DNA from: Acidobacteriaceae bacterium
Lineage (GTDB): Bacteria > Acidobacteriota > Terriglobia > Terriglobales > Acidobacteriaceae
Direction: 5' to 3'
DNA length: 37,906 bases
NCBI GenBank assembly: GCA_030041955.1
Contig: JASIAO010000006.1
Coordinates: 1 to 37,906 of the forward strand
Made by a program: the position numbers and the translations under genes. The notes beneath the pieces were generated by a model that ran no database searches, had not been told where the DNA came from, and saw only the letters and a program-made list of their open reading frames with translations. Of the stretch, positions 35,382-37,906 are shown piece after piece. Position 1 is the first letter of the stretch. Each line of letters begins with the position of its first letter.

Positions 35382-35795
35382 TCAATCCGGATCGGGTTTG
35401 CGAGGCCGCTTCGAGCCAATGGAAATCACGCCGGGGCGGGAGCCGAGCTGCCGAGAGAGCGCGAGGATGCGCTGGATTTCGTGCACCAGCTTGACGGGAT
35501 TGGGGTCGAGAACTGCGTCGGCGACGCGCGCCTCGGCGAGCGTGGGTGAACCTTGTCCGCTGACGAGCAAAATCGGCGCGATGGGTTTGCGCTTGCGCAG
35601 TTCCGAGACTGCCTGGGCGCGCTGAGCGCGATTGAGCGTATGACAAAGGATGGCAAGGTCCCAGGACCCGGCAGCCAAAAATTCGCCGAGTTCGTGAAAG
35701 TCGAGGTTGCGGACCTGGAGGCCGGCCGAGGCGATGACGCCGGCGCGGCTGTGCATCAGAGATGGGTCGGTTCCGATCTGGAGAGCCGTGTGCAT
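35382..35795 (-). CDS. Degenerate response-regulator receiver-like protein
   Basis: MHTALQIGTDPSLMHSRAGVIASAGLQVRNLDFHELGEFLAAGSWDLAILCHTLNRAQRAQAVSELRKRKPIAPILLVSGQGSPTLAEARVADAVLDPNPVKLVHEIQRIL: receiver-fold pattern with the phospho-acceptor replaced. Confidence 0.65.
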   Translation of the reverse strand: MHTALQIGTDPSLMHSRAGVIASAGLQVRNLDFHELGEFLAAGSWDLAILCHTLNRAQRAQAVSELRKRKPIAPILLVSGQGSPTLAEARVADAVLDPNPVKLVHEIQRILALSRQLGSRPGVISIGSKRPRKPDPD

Positions 35796-35952
35796 GGGGA
35801 GCGGGCGCAACGTGGCGCCGAGCTGAGCTGACTTGACCCCAATTCGCGACGACGCTGTATTTTCATGATGGGTTGCCCGGGCCGTCGCAGTATGTCTTGC
35901 AGCGAACGGAAGCCGCATTTTTGGGGCTGTCTCCTGGAACCGCATCCCAGAG

Positions 35953-36690
35953 TTGGGGGTTTTCGTGGCGCAGAGCCGATTTCGCAACATCATCCTTCAG
36001 CATTTGGACGCTGACGCCGTAAAGCGGCTGGAGCTGAAGCCGGTGACGCTGACCCTGGCGCAGGTACTGGAAAAGCCGGGCGGGCGGATGAGCGAGCTGA
36101 TTTTTATCGAGGACGGCATCGCGTCGATGACGACCGTATTTCGCGACGGCTCGCAGGTGGAAGCTGGGATGTTCGGTTTCGAGTCGGCGATCGGCGGGCA
36201 GGCGCTGATGGGATTGCGAACGAGCCGGAATCACGTCGCGGTGCAGGTGCCGGGGCACGGATTCGCTGCGCCGAAAGATGCTGCAGAGCGGGAATTTCGG
36301 CGGATGAACTGCTTCCACGACATGGTCCTGAGGTATATGCAGTCGCAGATTCAGCAGGCGGGGCAGTCAGCGGCCTGCAACGCGCGGCACAACGTGCAGC
36401 AGCGGCTGGCGCGATGGCTGTTGCTGTGCCGGGACCGAGTGACACAGGACGTGCTGCAACTGACGCAGGAGTTTCTGGCTGCAATGTTGGGCGTGGAGCG
36501 GCCGGCGGTGACGCTGGTGGCGCGGCGGCTGCAGGCGAAGGATCTGATTGAGTACAGCCGAGGCCGGGTACGCATTGTCGACCAGGAGGGATTGGAGCAA
36601 GTGGCGTGCGAATGCTACCACGCGGCGAGGGAAGAACTGCATGCGTTCCGCAGATTTGCCGAGGAGCGGAGCCGGCAGAAGGGTTCGTAG
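35953..36690 (+). CDS. Crp/Fnr family transcriptional regulator
   Basis: N-terminal cNMP-like beta-roll, long helix, C-terminal wHTH LTQEFLAAMLGVERPAVTLVARRLQAKDLIEYSRGRVRIVDQEGLEQVACECY. Start uncertain (TTG 35953 or GTG 35965). Confidence 0.85.
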   Translation: MGVFVAQSRFRNIILQHLDADAVKRLELKPVTLTLAQVLEKPGGRMSELIFIEDGIASMTTVFRDGSQVEAGMFGFESAIGGQALMGLRTSRNHVAVQVPGHGFAAPKDAAEREFRRMNCFHDMVLRYMQSQIQQAGQSAACNARHNVQQRLARWLLLCRDRVTQDVLQLTQEFLAAMLGVERPAVTLVARRLQAKDLIEYSRGRVRIVDQEGLEQVACECYHAAREELHAFRRFAEERSRQKGS

Positions 36691-36714
36691 CTTCCTCCTG
36701 CCAGGATCGACCCA

Positions 36715-37518
36715 TTACTGAGGCTGCTGCGGCGGCCCCTGCTGCGCGTCCGGTGGCGGGGCGGACTCGTGCGGCGGCGTGTAGTGCGGGCGGTCCTTCA
36801 GCACAAATCCGTCGCGGATGACATAGAAATTCTGCTCGGGCAGATCGGCCTCGAGGAGCTGGCCTTCCGAGGTGTAATAGACCTCGACGGAAATGCCGTT
36901 TTGGGCGCTGACGATGATACTGGTGTGGTGCACGGTGAGGGGCTGACCGTGGAAGATGCCGCCAGCATCGGCGTCCGGAACGTAATCAGCGGGAACGAGC
37001 AGGCCATTTTGCTTGGGGATGACGATCCAGGCTGTCGGCGGGTGCGTCAGGGCGAAGTGCGCCATTTCGACACACGCAGCGGGGTCCAGGTCGGGGAGCA
37101 GGACGTTGTTCTGATGGCGGTCGATGGTGTTGGTGGTGGTTTTTCCCTGGGCGTCGATATTGATGTTGAACTGGCGGCCGGTGGAATCCGAGGCCATGTG
37201 GAATGTGACCTGCGCGCCTTTGACAGTGCCGGTGAGATCGTCATGGACGATGTTGAGGTTGGGATCGAGGCGGTTGCTGTTGTTGAAGTCATAGGTGAAC
37301 TTCGCCATCTGCAAGTGGCCATGGGAGACGGCCTGGTAACCGCCAAGAACAGCGGTAATGGTGACATTTGCCGAACCAACGTCCTTGCCGTCGTTGGCGG
37401 TGACCAGGCGGAAGTCGGCCGAGCCCTGGGGCAGCCCCGGGGCCTGAGCCAGAGTGGGGGAGGCGGCGGTGAGTGCGAGGGCGCAGGCAGCGAACCAGGG
37501 GAAAAGAGGCAAACGCAT
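36715..37518 (-). CDS. Secreted hypothetical protein
   Basis: Signal peptide MRLPLFPWFAACALALTAASPTLAQA; about 267 aa with Pro/Gln-rich C-terminus; no specific family recognised. Start reset from the ORF track. Confidence 0.75.
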   Translation of the reverse strand: MRLPLFPWFAACALALTAASPTLAQAPGLPQGSADFRLVTANDGKDVGSANVTITAVLGGYQAVSHGHLQMAKFTYDFNNSNRLDPNLNIVHDDLTGTVKGAQVTFHMASDSTGRQFNINIDAQGKTTTNTIDRHQNNVLLPDLDPAACVEMAHFALTHPPTAWIVIPKQNGLLVPADYVPDADAGGIFHGQPLTVHHTSIIVSAQNGISVEVYYTSEGQLLEADLPEQNFYVIRDGFVLKDRPHYTPPHESAPPPDAQQGPPQQPQ

Positions 37519-37658
37519 CGTTTTCAAAGACCTTCCTGCACAGTTTAGACACAATTCCGCGGCAAAAGCTGCGCGACTCGCCATCGAGGCAGACGCGCCC
37601 CGCGCAATTCCCCGGAACTGGCCGGGACTGACCCTCCGGGCGGGAGCGCTGCGCGGCG

Positions 37659-37676
37659 GTCACCCAGTGGGGTGAC
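37659..37676. repeat. Inverted repeat
   Basis: GTCACCC-AGTG-GGGTGAC, 7-bp perfect arms. Confidence 0.55.
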
Positions 37677-37689
37677 GACCAAGTGACCA

Positions 37690-37725
37690 CCCCACCCTGG
37701 CAAAATTAGCTAGGATAGGGGCTTT
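37690..37725. repeat. Interspersed REP-like element, copy 2
   Basis: CCCCACCCTGGCAAAATTAGCTAGGATAGGGGCTTT, similar to 29598-29633. Confidence 0.6.
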
Positions 37726-37767
37726 GCGTCCAGCCAGACGCGCTTCGCGCAAAACAGCGCGTGGTGA

Positions 37768-37906
37768 CTAGTGGAAGAGGCTGAGGTCGATCGAGTCGGC
37801 CATGGCGGCGTAACCCGCGTCCCCGGGATGCAGGTGGTCGCCGCTGTCGTAAGCAGGCAGATAGGTGAGCGGATTGGCTGGGTTGCGGGTGATCTTGTCG
37901 AAGTCG
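37768..37906 (-). CDS. SGNH/GDSL-type hydrolase, C-terminal fragment truncated by window edge
   Basis: Own reverse translation: DFDKITRNPANPLTYLPAYDSGDHLHPGDAGYAAMADSIDLSLFH*; DxxHPxxxGY is the SGNH block V. Confidence 0.8.
   Translation of the reverse strand, partial: DFDKITRNPANPLTYLPAYDSGDHLHPGDAGYAAMADSIDLSLFH

Noticed and set aside
29691-36690. Direct link between the local Crp/Fnr regulator and the two GTGA-N6-TCAC sites
   Set aside because: The regulator's recognition helix lacks the CRP residues that read GTGA, so the pairing is not supported by sequence.

Overview
The window is a high-GC chromosomal segment that reads as Acidobacteriota-like; this taxonomic guess rests on Oar-type TonB receptors, gene style and repeat style only. 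It has three parts. (1) About 1-21.1 kb is a glycan/muropeptide/protein scavenging region. It holds two Oar-like TonB receptors (one truncated at the left edge), a GntR/UTRA regulator, a serine hydrolase-NamZ (DUF1343) fusion, a sodium:solute symporter, a GH20 hexosaminidase, a GH38-like protein with an N-terminal lyase-type beta-sandwich, an S9 peptidase, a GH2 enzyme and a GH39 enzyme. (2) About 21.3-29.4 kb is mixed housekeeping: a K+ channel-like protein, AroF, a RidA-family protein, a serine hydrolase, LpxC, an M20 peptidase, a 51-aa membrane peptide, Maf and an AhpD/CMD-like protein. Short tandem and interspersed repeats lie between these genes. (3) About 29.9-35.3 kb is a complete bidirectional NAD-linked [NiFe]-hydrogenase operon (hoxEFUYH plus a maturation protease, group 3d-like). 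It is followed by a degenerate receiver-domain protein and a divergent Crp/Fnr-family regulator. The points most worth follow-up are the muropeptide-salvage locus with its candidate GntR operator, the degenerate heptamer repeats, three stacked palindromes in the lpxC/M20 divergent promoter, a repeat-derived N-terminal extension on the hydrogenase protease, and the pseudo-receiver/Crp pair. No CRISPR array, rRNA, tRNA, transposase or obvious defence system was seen.
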